Positions 23,501-39,514 of a DNA stretch of 64,000 bases are shown here, one piece after another. The translations under genes and the position numbers were made by a program. The DNA comes from Undaria pinnatifida (lineage: Eukaryota; Sar; Phaeophyceae; Laminariales; Alariaceae): positions 5,013,844 to 5,077,843 of the forward strand of contig JABAKD010000012.1 of assembly GCA_012845835.1 (NCBI GenBank). Reading direction: 5' to 3'. How positions within the stretch are numbered: the stretch's first letter is position 1; each line of letters begins with the position of its first letter. The notes beneath the pieces are model-generated. The model ran no database searches, was not told the origin of the DNA, and was given only the letters and a program-made list of their open reading frames with translations.

Positions 23501-24584
23501 CCTTGCCTTGCGAACCGGCGATGGTTCACGTCAGTCAAGCACGAAAACAACTACCAGGCACGAAAACAACTTTGCCACCCATGCGAAGTTCACAAGACTC
23601 TCCCTGAAGGCCAACGGTGGCCATGCACACCCAGTTTATCGCATGCTCGCCACGCAAGCCTAGTTTTACCGCTGTGTACGTGTGCCCTCTCCCACAACGG
23701 CAACAGACGGACAGGCGCAGTCCGATAAAAGGCTACGAAAATGGCCATGTCATGGACAAAACGGGTACAGTCCGCACGGCCTACTAATAGCATGGCAGAG
23801 AAAATGGCAGCCAAGCTCCAATCCAATCAACAGCGGCAACCGTGCACCAACAACAGCGTTAACCGTGCACGCGACACCGCCCCCCCAGCCCCCCTCTCCT
23901 AGAACAACAGGGCAGAAAAAGAAGGGTAGGAACAATGCACCGTCTTGCCCACAGCGAAAAAAAAAACTACCCCCCCCCCCCTCCCCCTCCCCTCCCCCCC
24001 CCCAAGCAACCCCAAACCCTCTCCTCGCTTTCTCTCGCTGACACCGCTCAGGGGAAAATTCAAAAGCAGTCGGAAACCCACCATACCTACCCTCCCGCTG
24101 GTCGGGGCATTTTTCCCTTCCGAAGAGGGAAAGACGAGGCAACAGCCACTTCGAATCCGCACCCACTCCCACCGTGCGAGGCGTTTGGTCCATGAACGGC
24201 AGCTTCCCCCCCCCCCTCCCCCCCGCCCTTTGTTCCTTAGAAAGGCCTGTAGTTTCTTCGACAAAGATCCCTTTGTCCAAGCCCTTCCCTTCCCCCACCA
24301 CAAGAATAGAAGAAGTGCGCCACATTATCCGGGAACATTTGTGCCACGGCACTGTCCCCCCCGCCTCTCCCCGCCTTGACCCCGCCCCCCGCCATATATT
24401 TGATCGTTATTCAGAGAATATCCGAGGAGCAGCAAGACGACGGCTCTAAGAGAGAGTGCCCAAACTGCGTCGAAGCTCCCACTTCGCTCCTAACGCGAGC
24501 AACGCATTGCCCCCCCCCCCCCAGGGCAAGCGACAAAAGACAACGCCCCCCCCCCCCCCCTCCTGGTGGAAGGTGTGAGGCTTC
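20560..24584. other. 4 kb without a supported gene
   Basis: Many short open frames with no recognised domain. Long G or C runs lie at about 20626, 22680, 23200, 23240, 23970-24002, 24206-24228, 24511 and 24546. CACCTC repeats are at 21752-21788. The stretch 22830-23000 is a small palindrome-ended element listed separately. The region between 23.9 and 24.55 kb is C-rich and may in part be 3' flank of NDUFS8. Confidence 0.5.
22828..23000. mobile_element. Small palindrome-ended element, copy 1
   Basis: Begins GAGCCACTCGCACGAGTGAC and ends at the perfect 20 bp palindrome GGTCACTCGCGCGAGTGACC (22976-22995). A sister with the same ends lies at 36826-37005. The internal sequences (AAATGGG / GGCGCG / CAAAACAGCACG) are related but diverged. 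Likely a non-autonomous element of about 175 bp. Confidence 0.6.
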
Positions 24585-29480
<4,896 letters not shown>

Positions 29481-31156
29481 CGAAAATGCCACGCCTGGTG
29501 ACGTTAAAAAAAGGCTGATAAAACTCGAACATCCTCTCGTGCGAGCTGGTTGCACAGGATTTCATTACATCGCGTAGCCTACGGTTAAGGGGATAGGGGA
29601 TAGAAACATCCGTGATTGCGCCGCATATGCGGCGTCAAGGAACACCATTTCGTACAGCAGCAGCGCCCAGCAGCCCTGCAACACGATGACGACGGAGGGC
29701 CGGGATGTTGCATATAATACGGAGGTTTATGCTCCTGCCCGTGCCCACACTTTCGTGATCGAGATCGACCGCCCGGGCGCGCGAGGTACAGTGTGCAGTA
29801 TACCTGTGGAAGTGCATCTATCTCCTTTATGCACGCATCATATCATACAGCAGCAGCATGCTCACGAGGTTTGAAATAGCACGATACGGCAGCGGTAGCA
29901 CAGCGGTTGCTGTGCAACACACTCGAAACCCTGCCAATATGTTTCCTCTGAGCTTATCTCTACAAGGCCTCCATGAAGCCTGCTAATGTCGGGTGGTTTC
30001 GTGCAGCAGATGTTTACGAAAAAACTATTATTGTCACAACTGGTACGTGTGTATGATAGCCCGCCCACCCACCCACCCCACCCCACCCACGAAAGCTCTC
30101 GCGTGCCACCACCCCCGACTTTCAACGTAAATCACGTACGGTCCCCCAACACCTTGCCCCTTTTAACCTTTGGTCGCTCTGTAGAACAAGAGCGGGTGAG
30201 GTGGAGATGGCAGCAGCGTCGGAGCGGCGATAGCGATGACAGTGGCGCCGGCAGCAGCACCAGCAGCGGCCGGGTCGGCACCAACGCAAGCGACGCTGTC
30301 GCCCATGGGCTAATGCGCTTCCTTGACGCCCATCTCCACCTTCTCCCCGGCGAAGCAACCGAGCGCACGAGCGAGCAAATGTCATTTTCTGGGGGGGGCG
30401 AAAAAGAGCGTCGGCGGCGTCACCGTGGGTACTGCACGGAGATGCACGACCCGGCGCTCGGAGGTGCATATCCGTATAGCACGCATGATAACAAACCTCT
30501 GGACTCGTAAATGTCTGGTATGCATATAGGCACGTCGTAACACAAAGGAATGCGGTGCAACCTGAGCCACATGCGTTGGAACCTGCACCAATGAGCTTCA
30601 TTCAACACATGTATATAATCCTCTAAAGCCCCCAAACCTTCGCAGTGACACTAATACTATTGTTTTCGTGTTTTTCGTGTCTGCGCGCACTTGCGCTCAC
30701 TTGCTCGTGCTTGCGCGTTTTGCGTGTTTGTGGATCGCGCGGGTCGCCGGCCGCCCCTTTTTACCTTCGCTGAAACCATAACGACATCAAGCGTGGGTTC
30801 CGCTTTCCGAGTCAACCCCCTCAGGAAACATCCCCAGGAATTGCCGGGTCCGCGTCAACCTTCTCGTGACCTCTTCTCCCGCCAACACCAAAACGCCTCC
30901 CCATGGAAGTAATGACAACAACAGCAACAACGGCAACAACCGAAACGCCTCGTCAGCGGCGGCGGGTGCCTCTTTCATCTCTCCCGAGGAACAAGGACTA
31001 AGACAAAAGGAAACGTTTGCCACAGATTCTGAAATCGTCGCCACCGATTCCGAAACTATCGCAACCGATTTGGGTTCCGCCGCCGACCCCCGTCAAACGG
31101 ACGCGGGTAAAAACGCCACCTCCCTCGAGTCCGGGGGAGCGGGGGGGGATGCCGTG
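29481..31156. promoter_or_regulatory. Shared upstream region of NDUFS8 and the methyltransferase
   Basis: The two start codons diverge across about 1.7 kb. No TATA box or known site stands out. 30190-30420 is GC-rich and open on the plus strand and could hold an unrecognised 5' exon or leader. The plus-strand frame of methyltransferase exon 1 stays open back to 30782, through a poly-Asn/Ser stretch, without an ATG before 31157. Confidence 0.4.
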
Positions 31157-31315
31157 ATGCTAGCGCTCCCTTGGCGGCGGTTTGACCGGGATTTAGGAGT
31201 GGCCGAAGGTGGGAATGGGGGGAAGGCGGGAGCTGGGGGGTTGGAGGTGTGCGGGAGGCGGTTGGCGGTCGAGGATGTCTCGAACTCGGACGAGGGGACC
31301 GGGCTGTTCACGTGG
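31157..31315 (+). CDS. Methyltransferase exon 1
   Basis: Ends GTGLFTW at TGG|GTGAGA, phase 0. The ATG at 31157 is the only in-frame ATG between the stop at 30779 and the donor; an unseen upstream exon is possible. Confidence 0.75.
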
Positions 31316-32650
31316 GTGAGAGAGGGGATGTTTGTTCTTCGTGTTTTTTGTTTGTGGTGTTTGCGGTGTTGGTGGTGTAGGTGTTGCTCTTCATGGTGGT
31401 GTTATCGTTGGCGGAGGTGGTGGAGCTTTTTGTGTTTCCGGTCATGAGTACACGAGACACAGCACCCCGATACTGTACGTACCACACTCTTTTTTCCGAG
31501 ACCTAGACAGGGGGTGGGGTGTACTCGATATTCATGCATGGCCGTCGTCGTATTTCCATAGACACGAAGGGAGGGGGGCGTACTCATTTTTTGCTTGCCT
31601 TAGTCATTTGACCATTGACCACGCATCCCTTTCGAGACGGAGCACCGTTCCTACCCCTAGTAGTGACACCTCCAACATTTAGGCGCTCATTACGCTCCTT
31701 TCATATATTACATAGAAACTGTGTGCTTATCCTATCCCCATCCTGTTTCGCCGTCTGCGGCCACCATCCATCTCCTAGGAGAGCGATCGTTTTCTCGCTA
31801 CTCTCTAGTTTACCAAACTCTTCCATGTCACAGCTAGTCGTCTAGTTTCCTCATCCCCTCCTCTAACACATCCCGTTCCTCCATAGACAGGGGGGGGGTT
31901 ACTTAAAGCACGGGGGGGGGGGGCGTGTTTTTAAAATAAATCTTACGGAAATTCCCGACGTTGTAGCGAGTGCGGTGTGTTTTTTTTCTTGTTGCCTTAT
32001 ACGAGATACCCCTATGCCTGTGGTCGGTCTAGCTAGCGATGTTTCGGACTCAATCCGACCCTCCCAGGCCCTTAACTCCTTTCTCCTATGTCCCATTTAG
32101 TATTATGCGCGTTTTTCGCTTTTGTTTTTGTAATACAATAGCATTACACTTCAGCTCTTGAGCGAGGATTTTGTCGAGACTCACATACATTATATTTTCA
32201 CGGTGTGTGTGATACGTCGATCGTGCCTGCCTTGGGGTGTATGTTTTCATGATGTTTCGCTCTGGATTTTGTTTGTTTCGTTTGTTTCCTTCCCAAAGGA
32301 TGGTGCGGTGTTGCTGGCGAAGTACCTCGAGCATCGGTCCGCGGCGATGATTCGAGATATCAGGGGCCGACAGTCCCGCAGACAGCCCCGCTCACAAGAA
32401 CGCGACCGACGCCCCCGCCGCCGTGGGGAGTGGGGGGGACAGGAGTGCGCCACGGCGAACAACAGCGACGGCATCGACGACGGGAATGACAACGACGATG
32501 ATGACACCAGTAGTACCGACACATACGACAACGTTGACGACAGCGACAGCGAAGACGACAACAACGACATCTACAACAACAATAACGACAACTACACCAA
32601 CAGCGACGACAACAGCAACGACACCGCCGCCATCACCACCCCCACAACCA

Positions 32651-32684
<34 letters not shown>

Positions 32685-35600
32685 CAACAACGACGACGAC
32701 GACGACAACGACGACGACGATGACGACGACGAGGACGACGTTATCAATACCATCAACACCAACGCCACCACCACCGACATCTCACGACCAGTTCGCGTGC
32801 TAGAACTCGGCTGCGGCACAGGCCTCGCAGGCCTTGCAGCGGCGCTGTCGCTGGGAAAACAAAGCACCACCGCCAACTCCCTGCCTCCCCCGCCCTCGCA
32901 AGAACCCAACCAAACACGCCTGTCTCAACGTGGAACATCCACCCAGCCTCGGCCTACCACCGAAGTGGAGGTCGTTCTTACGGATCTACCGTACGCCCTG
33001 ACTAACGCCCGCGCCAACATTTTCCGAAACGTGTCAGCTCTAGAATCCGCGGGGGCTAGGGTGGTGGCAACGGAGCTTGACTGGTGCCGTCCACTTCCGA
33101 CAGAGCTAAGAGGCGAGTCTCTGGGAGTGACGAAGCGAATCGTTTGTTGGTCGGAACAAAGGGCACAGCACTGAAAAACGCAAGAAACGTACTAAATGCC
33201 TGCAGAGATGTATTGAAGAGTGGAATGCCCCGAATAATTATGACGCTGCGTGCACTCAAAGCCCTCCCCCCCATTCTCCCTCCTCCCTCCCCCGCTCCCC
33301 CCCCCCCCTTCCCCCCTTTCTTGTCCCTCCCCATATCCCTCCCCCCCCCACGCCCCCCCTCCGTCCCCCTCTTCCGCCCTCACCCCCCCTCTCCCTCCCC
33401 CACCCCCAACTCCTCCGCGCCTCCCTCCGTCCTCGATTATTTGTTTCTCGCTAATCAGATGGCGGCGACTTCGACATAATCCTAGCCGCTGACGTGGTCT
33501 GGCTAGATAATCTCGTCGAACCTCTCGTTCGCACCCTCGAAACCCTTACCACCGCACGGTATGGGTGTGGTATTAACAGCGGTGGCGGTGATGGCCGGCA
33601 GAGGCAAGAGTCAGGCGTTATCCGAGAGACCGTGCCGGAGAAGAACGGTTCGGGATACGTTCCGGAAAATGGCACGAAGAACGGTCTGAATAAAATTTCG
33701 GTGAAGAGGCGAGACAACGACCCGAAAAACGGTCCGAAGAACGATCCGAAGAACGCTCCGAACATTAATTCAGCGAACAGTCTGGAAAACGATCCGGTAA
33801 ATGATCCGAAGAACGATCTGAGTGTCCTTTCAGCGGCCAGTCCGGAAAACGAGTCGAAGAACGGTCCCATTAAAAGTTCAGCAGGCTGTCCGGCAAATGA
33901 TCCTGAAAACGACCCGGAGAACGATTCGGAAAACGACCCGGAGAACGATTCGGAAAACGACCCGGAGAACAGCGCGGATAACAAGTCGTGGATTGGATCG
34001 GAGGTGAAGGACTGTCGTGTTGGGCACAAAAAAAGGGGAGAAGAACCACCATCGCGGTTGTTTCCTAAGCAGCAGCAGCCATCGACAAGATTATGGCGGC
34101 GACGGCCGGAGGTGGTTGTGGTGGTGTTGGCGTACCAGTGGAGGAGTGAGCGGACGGGGAGAGCGCTGTTGAGGGAGCTTGACAAGACCTTCACCGTCCG
34201 AGAAATACCGCCGGAGGTAAACAGTGGGCGCTTTTTTTTTGCCCCCGCCAAATTACACCTCGTTATTTCCAAGTAGTTTTTGTGCCCAAAAAATGCGGGT
34301 GCCAAGATTATCCCACGCTCTTTCCATGTAGTTTGTCCCCAAATCCGTAGGTGCAGTGCTAAAGGGGTTTAAGAAATTCGGTCACAGGAAAATTCAGGCT
34401 CAAATCCACTCGGTTGAAAAAAAAAATGATCGAAGAAGAAACACTGCTCAGGGTTGGGTGCCATAGTGAATTTGCACCGTGTTATAGCGAATAGCATCAC
34501 TGTGCTCAATGGTAGCGAGAAAATAGGGAATTGATTCTCAACGCCAAACTGACGTGTTTTAACCCATTTAGAATTGTGCCTGCGTTTTTTGGGAAAAATT
34601 ACAGTGGGGGTCCCCCGATAAGGCGGCCTGAGTAAGACGGTATCCCGATATAAGGCGGTCGGAATCGCTTGGCGCGACTGGGGAATTGCACTCATAACCC
34701 GGAATGAATAATGCGGCTTCCCTCTACAAGGCGGTCACATTGCATCTGGGGCACCACCGCCTTACTGGGGGACCCCTACAGAGCGCTGTACTTGGGAATT
34801 GTATAGAGGAATGTTTCCAGTCCATTAAAAGGTTAACATCGGGCGCCTCCTGTATGACGCGTAGCGGAATAAGTGTACACGTGCACGGGGGGCTGTCGTC
34901 GTTGTCATCGTAGTCGTCGTAGTCGTCATTAGTGCTGTTGATGCCGTCGTCATGGCCGTCGTCTCCTCCAGCAGGCAGCCCTTGCAACATCAAAATTGTG
35001 TCGGGACAACCTCACGATACGCAACTTCTCATTTATTTATATTGTGTTGACTCCTGCGGTACTGTGTACACACTGCTGACCAGCAGCATCAATATTTTTT
35101 TAGATAAAGGTTTGCGAAATTATTATTTTGTTAACCTCGGTCATGATATTGTCGTATTGTTCATGATATTTTCCATCGGGTTGCCCTTTCAATTTTTTCT
35201 CAAAAATTTCTCGAAAAAAAAAAAAAAATGAGGGCGAGGCAAAGAGCTCGTCAAGCCACAACCCTCAGAAAAAGATGGGTGCACCTTTATCGAAGCATGT
35301 GTTCCCCCCCCTTCCTACATACCAGGTAACCAACAGCCATCTTCCTCCTCCCCCCCTCCCCTCCCCCAACTCCCCTCCCCCTCCCCAATAACCCCCCCCC
35401 CCCCCCCCTCCACCCCCCCCTCTCCTCTGTAATCCCCTTACCTCCGTCCTCGCCATTTACCGCACCAACCGCCGCGCAATTTGACGCTACCATATAACTC
35501 TCGTCCTCTCCTCGGAAAAACACTATGTACGTCTGTTATAACCGTTGTTGTCGGTAAAAGCACTTTTCGCCCATTAACACACTTTGTTTCCCTGTTAACA

Positions 35601-35733
35601 CAAACATTCTGCCCATGGATACAAATATGTTTTTTACCTCTCGCTTCTGCAGGAATGCCATCCGGACTACTTGCCGTCAAGCAGCCTTTGCCTGTACGAG
35701 GTCATCCCGCGAGATCAGGGGGGAGGAGTCTAA
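31157..35733 (+). CDS. METTL21-type protein-lysine N-methyltransferase (Methyltransf_16)
   Basis: Seven-beta-strand SAM-dependent methyltransferase of the METTL21/VCP-KMT/EEF1A-KMT group, which methylates lysines on proteins such as chaperones and elongation factors; which target is unknown. Exons: 31157-31315, 32299-33112, 33459-34216 and 35653-35733, about 603 aa. Seen: GTGLFTW|DGAVLLAKYLE across the first junction, motif I ELGCGTGLAG (about 222-231), VVLTDLP (about 278-284), DIILAADVVW (about 329-338), VLAYQWRSERT (about 546-556) and the usual HPDY end. Family members are about 220-250 aa. The excess comes from an Asn/Asp/Thr-rich insert (about 75-215) and an Asn-Asp-Pro-Glu repeat insert (about 360-535). 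Intron 2 appears to be GC-AG. The N-terminus is uncertain because the open frame extends upstream of the chosen ATG. Confidence 0.88.
31510..31890 (-). mobile_element. LINE family 1 3' end, preceded by a family 2 scrap
   Basis: In methyltransferase intron 1. 31600-31885 is the best reverse copy of the 6120-6430 LINE end, keeping GCGATCGTTTTCTCGCTACT, CAGACGGCGAAACAG (in reverse) and CTTGCCTTAGTCATTTGACC. The ~50 bp to its left match family 2 (CATGCATGGCCGTCGTCGTA). Confidence 0.75.
32299..33112 (+). CDS. Methyltransferase exon 2 (SAM-binding motifs)
   Basis: Starts DGAVLLAKYLEH after CCCAAAG. Contains the Asn/Asp-rich insert and motif I. Ends ELDWCRPLPTELR plus one base at AGAG|GCGAGT, which needs a GC donor to stay in phase with exon 3. 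Confidence 0.85.
32455..32765 (+). repeat. Trinucleotide-rich coding tract (AAC/GAC/ACC)
   Basis: Interrupted AAC, GAC, GAT and ACC codons encode runs of Asn, Asp and Thr. It lies between the pre-motif helix and motif I, where the family normally has only a short loop. Confidence 0.85.
33113..33458 (+). other. GC-AG intron, 346 bp, C-rich
   Basis: Donor GCGAGT, acceptor CTAATCAG, with a long CCCTCCC tract in the middle. No GT donor nearby gives the required phase 1 together with the family-typical length between LDW and DIILAADVVW. Confidence 0.65.
33459..34216 (+). CDS. Methyltransferase exon 3
   Basis: Enters in phase 1 (GAT split) with GGDFDIILAADVVWLDNL. Leaves after VREIPPE at GAG|GTAAAC. 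The middle ~175 codons are the Asn-Asp-Pro-Glu repeat insert. Confidence 0.9.
33640..33985 (+). repeat. Coding minisatellite, NDPEN-type repeats
   Basis: Units of 12 and 24 bp such as GACCCGGAGAACGATTCGGA encode alternating NDPEN/NDSEN, near-exact at 33903-33970 and diverged upstream. The frame stays open throughout. Confidence 0.85.
34217..35652 (+). other. Methyltransferase intron 3
   Basis: 1.4 kb; holds R4-like phrases (CCAAGTAGTTTTTGTGCCC), a GTCGTC run near 34895-34960 and long C/T tracts at 35340-35440. No exon recognised. Confidence 0.5.
35653..35733 (+). CDS. Methyltransferase exon 4 (C-terminus)
   Basis: After TTCTGCAG, phase 0: ECHPDYLPSSSLCLYEVIPR, six more residues and TAA. The HPDY motif followed by a hydrophobic strand is the normal end of the family. 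Confidence 0.85.
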   Translation, partial: ECHPDYLPSSSLCLYEVIPRDQGGGV

Positions 35734-35995
35734 TCTTCGAAGGGGGCAGGGGGAAAGGGTAGAAAAACGCTCGAATCAAGAAGGCTTCCTCAAGTAGTAA
35801 CGGCGATCAGGCACGACGTGTTACGCGATGTATAAGGCGGTGTTCATCTCGTCATAGCGCAAAAGGTGGCAGCAAACCTTAGATATTGGGTTTCCCAAGA
35901 ATTAGCGGCATGCGGGCATGATGCGTTACACTGCTACAGTATATGTAGACGACGCGATTCAGCTCATTGAAAAGAGGGGGGGAGGGGGGCTGCAG

Positions 35996-36154
35996 GAGTG
36001 CCGCCCGACGCACTTGCCGTCCAGCTGCCTGTGTCCGTTCGCGGCTGTTCCACGGAACCAAGCGGGGGGGACGCTTTTCTTCGAAATGGGGGGGGCAGGG
36101 GAGGGCGGGGAGGGCGGAAGATCGCTCTATAAATGTGGTCACCTCAAGAATTAG
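35996..36154 (+). pseudogene. Tandem copy of methyltransferase exon 4 (copy B)
   Basis: After GGCTGCAG: ECRPTHLPSSCLCPF, with the frame open well past the position of the original stop. The acceptor is intact, so use as an alternative last exon cannot be excluded. Offset from the first copy is 343 bp. Confidence 0.85.
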
Positions 36155-36237
36155 CGGTATGCAGACATGACGTGATATGCGTGCTAAATGCAAGTTTTTT
36201 TTCATGCCATCGTTAAGAGAGGGGGGGGGGGTTGTAG

Positions 36238-36321
36238 GAGTGCCACCCGGAGTATTTCCGTCGAGCAGGGCCTGTGTCTTTCCGAGAGCGCTTCTCGGGT
36301 CCATTGGGGGAGCGCTGTTGA
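36238..36321 (+). pseudogene. Tandem copy of methyltransferase exon 4 (copy C)
   Basis: After GTTGTAG: ECHPEYFRRAGPVS, frameshifted relative to the first copy by a one-base deletion after the fifth codon. The acceptor AG is still present. Offset from copy B is 242 bp. Confidence 0.85.
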
Positions 36322-36344
36322 TGAACTCTGATGGGGGAGGGGGG

Positions 36345-36375
36345 AAGGAGAAGGGGGGGGGGGGGGGGGGGGAGA
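36345..36375. repeat. Long G run
   Basis: About 22 consecutive G at 36352-36373, next to the copy C exon remnant. Confidence 0.9.
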
Positions 36376-36825
36376 GGGGTAGAATTCCCCTATAAGTAGG
36401 GCTGTAAGTTTTTGATAGTTGTTTATAAGTCGCCGACTAGGAATTAGTTGGCTATGTATTACAGTGTATTGAAGTCAGTTGTGTGCGATAATTTGTCCGG
36501 TTCGGCGTCTTCGCATCTGACTGGCGCGTTTGTGCCTCGACTACCACCACCAATAGTGGTGTTTGTTAGCAACGATAATTTAACATGTCAGCTAGTTGGC
36601 TTATAATCCGCCATCCAAGTAACAACTACCCTCTGGTAGCCGATAACTCCAGCCAACTCACAGCCCTAGTAAATGGCCCGCCCTGTGTGCAGGAGTGACC
36701 TCTGCACACGAGCTGTGCAGGTCACGACAGAGCTTCACAAGGGCAGTCGTGCTCCAAGCTCTCGCTATTGTGCCACACCATGCCTACGAGGGGGGCGTGA
36801 TAACCCCTTGGTCACGCCTGGGTTT

Positions 36826-37010
36826 AAGCCACTCGCCCGAGTGACTCTGTACCTAAATGGGAAAATAAGAAGAAAGCAGCTTTAGGCGATTTGTGAGGCG
36901 CGGCCGTAGCCAACCTCTCCATGGCGGCTTCACGTGGCAAACAAAAAACAGCACGGAAGCTCAAGACCGCGCAAAGGAATGGAGGGGTCACTCGCGCGAG
37001 TGACTCGGAC
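36826..37010. mobile_element. Small palindrome-ended element, copy 2
   Basis: Begins AAGCCACTCGCCCGAGTGAC and ends GGTCACTCGCGCGAGTGACT, as in the 22828-23000 copy. The interior is related. It includes an open frame but no known domain. Confidence 0.6.
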
Positions 37011-37224
37011 GCCACTGCAAAAAAGCGCCTCCGTAAAACGATGCCCCTACCGCCGAAGCTAACGGTCGCCAGTGGTTGCGGTGTATGTGCGTGGTGTTTG
37101 GTGCACAGCAACAGGAAATCGAACCACACGACAACATTAAAAATACGTGTCCAAGATGCAACAGTAGTAGTCAAACACGCATGGATGGCCGGACCTCGTG
37201 CCAGGTAGTATACGAAGCCTACAG

Positions 37225-37590
37225 CGGCTGCTGCTCAAGCAGCAAAAAAACTGTACTACTACTACTACTACTACTGCTACTACTAGTACTACCTCTATCG
37301 GAGGACGCGTGCTACGATAGAGGTATACATTTTTTTGGCGAAAATGGATTCGAATTGACGGGGGGGCTCCGTAACCCTTGTAATCGTCGGAATGGAGGTA
37401 TTAAGGTATACCTTTTTTGGCAAAAGTTGTTTCTGAATGACGGGGGGGGGGGCTCCTTGACTCTTGAAATCGTCGAAAATTTGCCATATTAAGGTATGCC
37501 TTTTTTTGACGAAAATGGTTTCTGAATGACGGGGCTCCTTAACCCTCAAAGTCGTCGGAAATACGTCATATATATACTTGCATGATTCTC
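37225..37590. repeat. ACT microsatellite and R3 tandem run
   Basis: A (CTA)n-like run at 37254-37290, then three R3 units of about 80-92 bp, each with GGTATACNTTTTTTTGGC..TTTCTGAATGACGGGG..AATCGTCGG. Confidence 0.8.
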
Positions 37591-37789
37591 GTCGAGTACC
37601 TAGGCCATGGGAATTTTTCCACCTGGGGAGCAGTTTTGATTGATTTTTTTTCTAAAGTTTTTGGGAGAGGTAGACCTTAAGCTCCAAAATCGAGGAGAAC
37701 CTCAGAAAAAAAGTGGTGCGCGCTTCTATCGTGTAGCACGCGTCACCCACTGCTTGCTGGGTAATGTAGCTCATATCTGTACACGTGGT

Positions 37790-38045
37790 GACAGATTCTA
37801 CGATAGCCCCCCCCAAAAACTAGCGATTTTCTTTAATGAACGTTTCGTGCCTGCTCGACACGAGGACGGATGATATGATATGAACACGAAAACCTCCACA
37901 TATTTTCTTGTGTGCAACAAAGGACCATCGAACGATGCCGGGGGGGCAAGGGTCGCCGTGTTTCCAGAGATACGGCCGGGAGCAGGTTTCGAAACCCGGC
38001 GATTTCGTTAAAGAAATGTTGGGGGGGATACCGTAGAACGACTCA
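37790..38045. repeat. ~250 bp direct repeat, copy 1
   Basis: Matches 39236-39490 over its length (ACATATTTTCTTGTGTGCA, ACCGTAGAACGACTC end). The two lie 1.45 kb apart in the same orientation. Confidence 0.85.
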
Positions 38046-39235
38046 CGTCATTGGAACGTGTTTCCCCTTTTCGATTTAAGGCAACCCCGGGATATAAAGC
38101 TAACCCCATCCCAAAGGGTAACCTTGTACCTGGTACAGAAATGTCATATTTTATATTTTGCACAACTAGAACGATTTCCGGGCAGTATTAAGTTAACTCT
38201 TGGAGCCCGTGTGTATGGCGACAACCCGCCTCCCCGACGATTGATTGCGATATCTTCAAGCCAAGCGTCTACCAGTCGTAGCGTGAGCGCGAAGCAGAAA
38301 CGAGTAGGATCGTGCTGCCTGCGCCCGTCCCGTGCTCGAGTCTTTGCATTTGTTGTTGTCACGAGTTTGGACACGAATTTTATCAGCATCGCCAACCAGC
38401 GGTGGCCGATTAAGCCGTAACAGTTCATTTTCGGTCGTCAATTTTTCCCTCTCAACACGCAAAAGGGCTAAGGAACCCCATCAGTCAGGGAAGAAAATAG
38501 CGAAAAAGGGCCATCTCTGTCGTACCACGAGTCATCACTCATATTGCATGCCACCATGTCCTTAAATATAAGCACCGTGCGTCTACTAATATTATTACAC
38601 ACCGGTGCTTACATTTCCTGACACAAGGGTATTGCACAACACCCAAGCTCGATCCAGTGGCGATCCTCCCGCAAAATTGAAGAGAGGTTAGCGCATTCTG
38701 GTGCAACAACGTGTTGGAACCACAGGCTGGAAACCCGGTAGTGTAAAAAAGAACGTGCTGGAATCACAGGCTGGAAACCCGATATAGAGCTACACACCGG
38801 CCAGCAAATACAGCTTGAGCGAATATCTCTCTTGCGAGAGCCTTGACCCCTACGTAGTGCACACATCGTTTCGGGGGCAAAGCAGTCGGAATTAGTGTCG
38901 GATCATTCTTCCAGACATACAAGGGTTTATTCACCGACAGCCGACACCACCTTCGTTCACTCAACAGCTAGCTGATCCATCCCCAACCTGTAGTCGTCCC
39001 CCCCCCCCTCCGTTCAAAAGGAAACCCATTTCCTCCCTACTGGTACACGACAGAAGAACCAGTTTTAGACACGAGAGACCGCCAGAAAATTTCACAGGTC
39101 AGCACTGTTATAGGTACCGACCCCTGCTCCAGCTTGGCACTTTCATCCCACGCCGATCTCATCTCACCCGGGCCTAATCCCTCCAAACCGACCCTGGGTT
39201 TACAAACAGCCATCGACAGGCCCCACCAAGGACCG
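38045..39235. other. No gene seen
   Basis: Includes a local duplication of GGAA(C/T)CACAGGCTGGAAACCCG at about 38717 and 38760. Otherwise unique and without a recognised domain. Confidence 0.45.
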
Positions 39236-39490
39236 ACTGATTCTACGATCGCCCCACCCAAAAACAGCGAGTTTCTTTAATAAACGTTTCAGGGCTGCTG
39301 GACACAAGGAAGGATACTGTTGAATGAAAATTATCCACATATTTTCTTGTGTGCACAAAGTTCTATCGATCGATGACGTCGGGGTGTCAAGGGACACAGT
39401 GTTTCAGGAGATACGACAGGGAGTTGGTTTTGAAACCGGCGATTTCGTTGCCACTGAAGAAAAGTTGGGGGGGCTACCGTAGAACGACTC
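39236..39490. repeat. ~250 bp direct repeat, copy 2
   Basis: Second copy of 37790-38045, several small indels, with the same ACCGTAGAACGACTC end. Confidence 0.85.
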
Positions 39491-39514
39491 GGCCCTATAA
39501 TTTATCGCGCGACT

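Noticed and set aside
23750-24380. Pro-rich and Gly-rich proteins on both strands
   Set aside because: C-run composition; no domain, no splice context.
30186-30420. GC-rich plus-strand frame as a 5' exon of the methyltransferase
   Set aside because: No suitable donor in phase with exon 1 and no family similarity; kept only as a remark on the upstream region.
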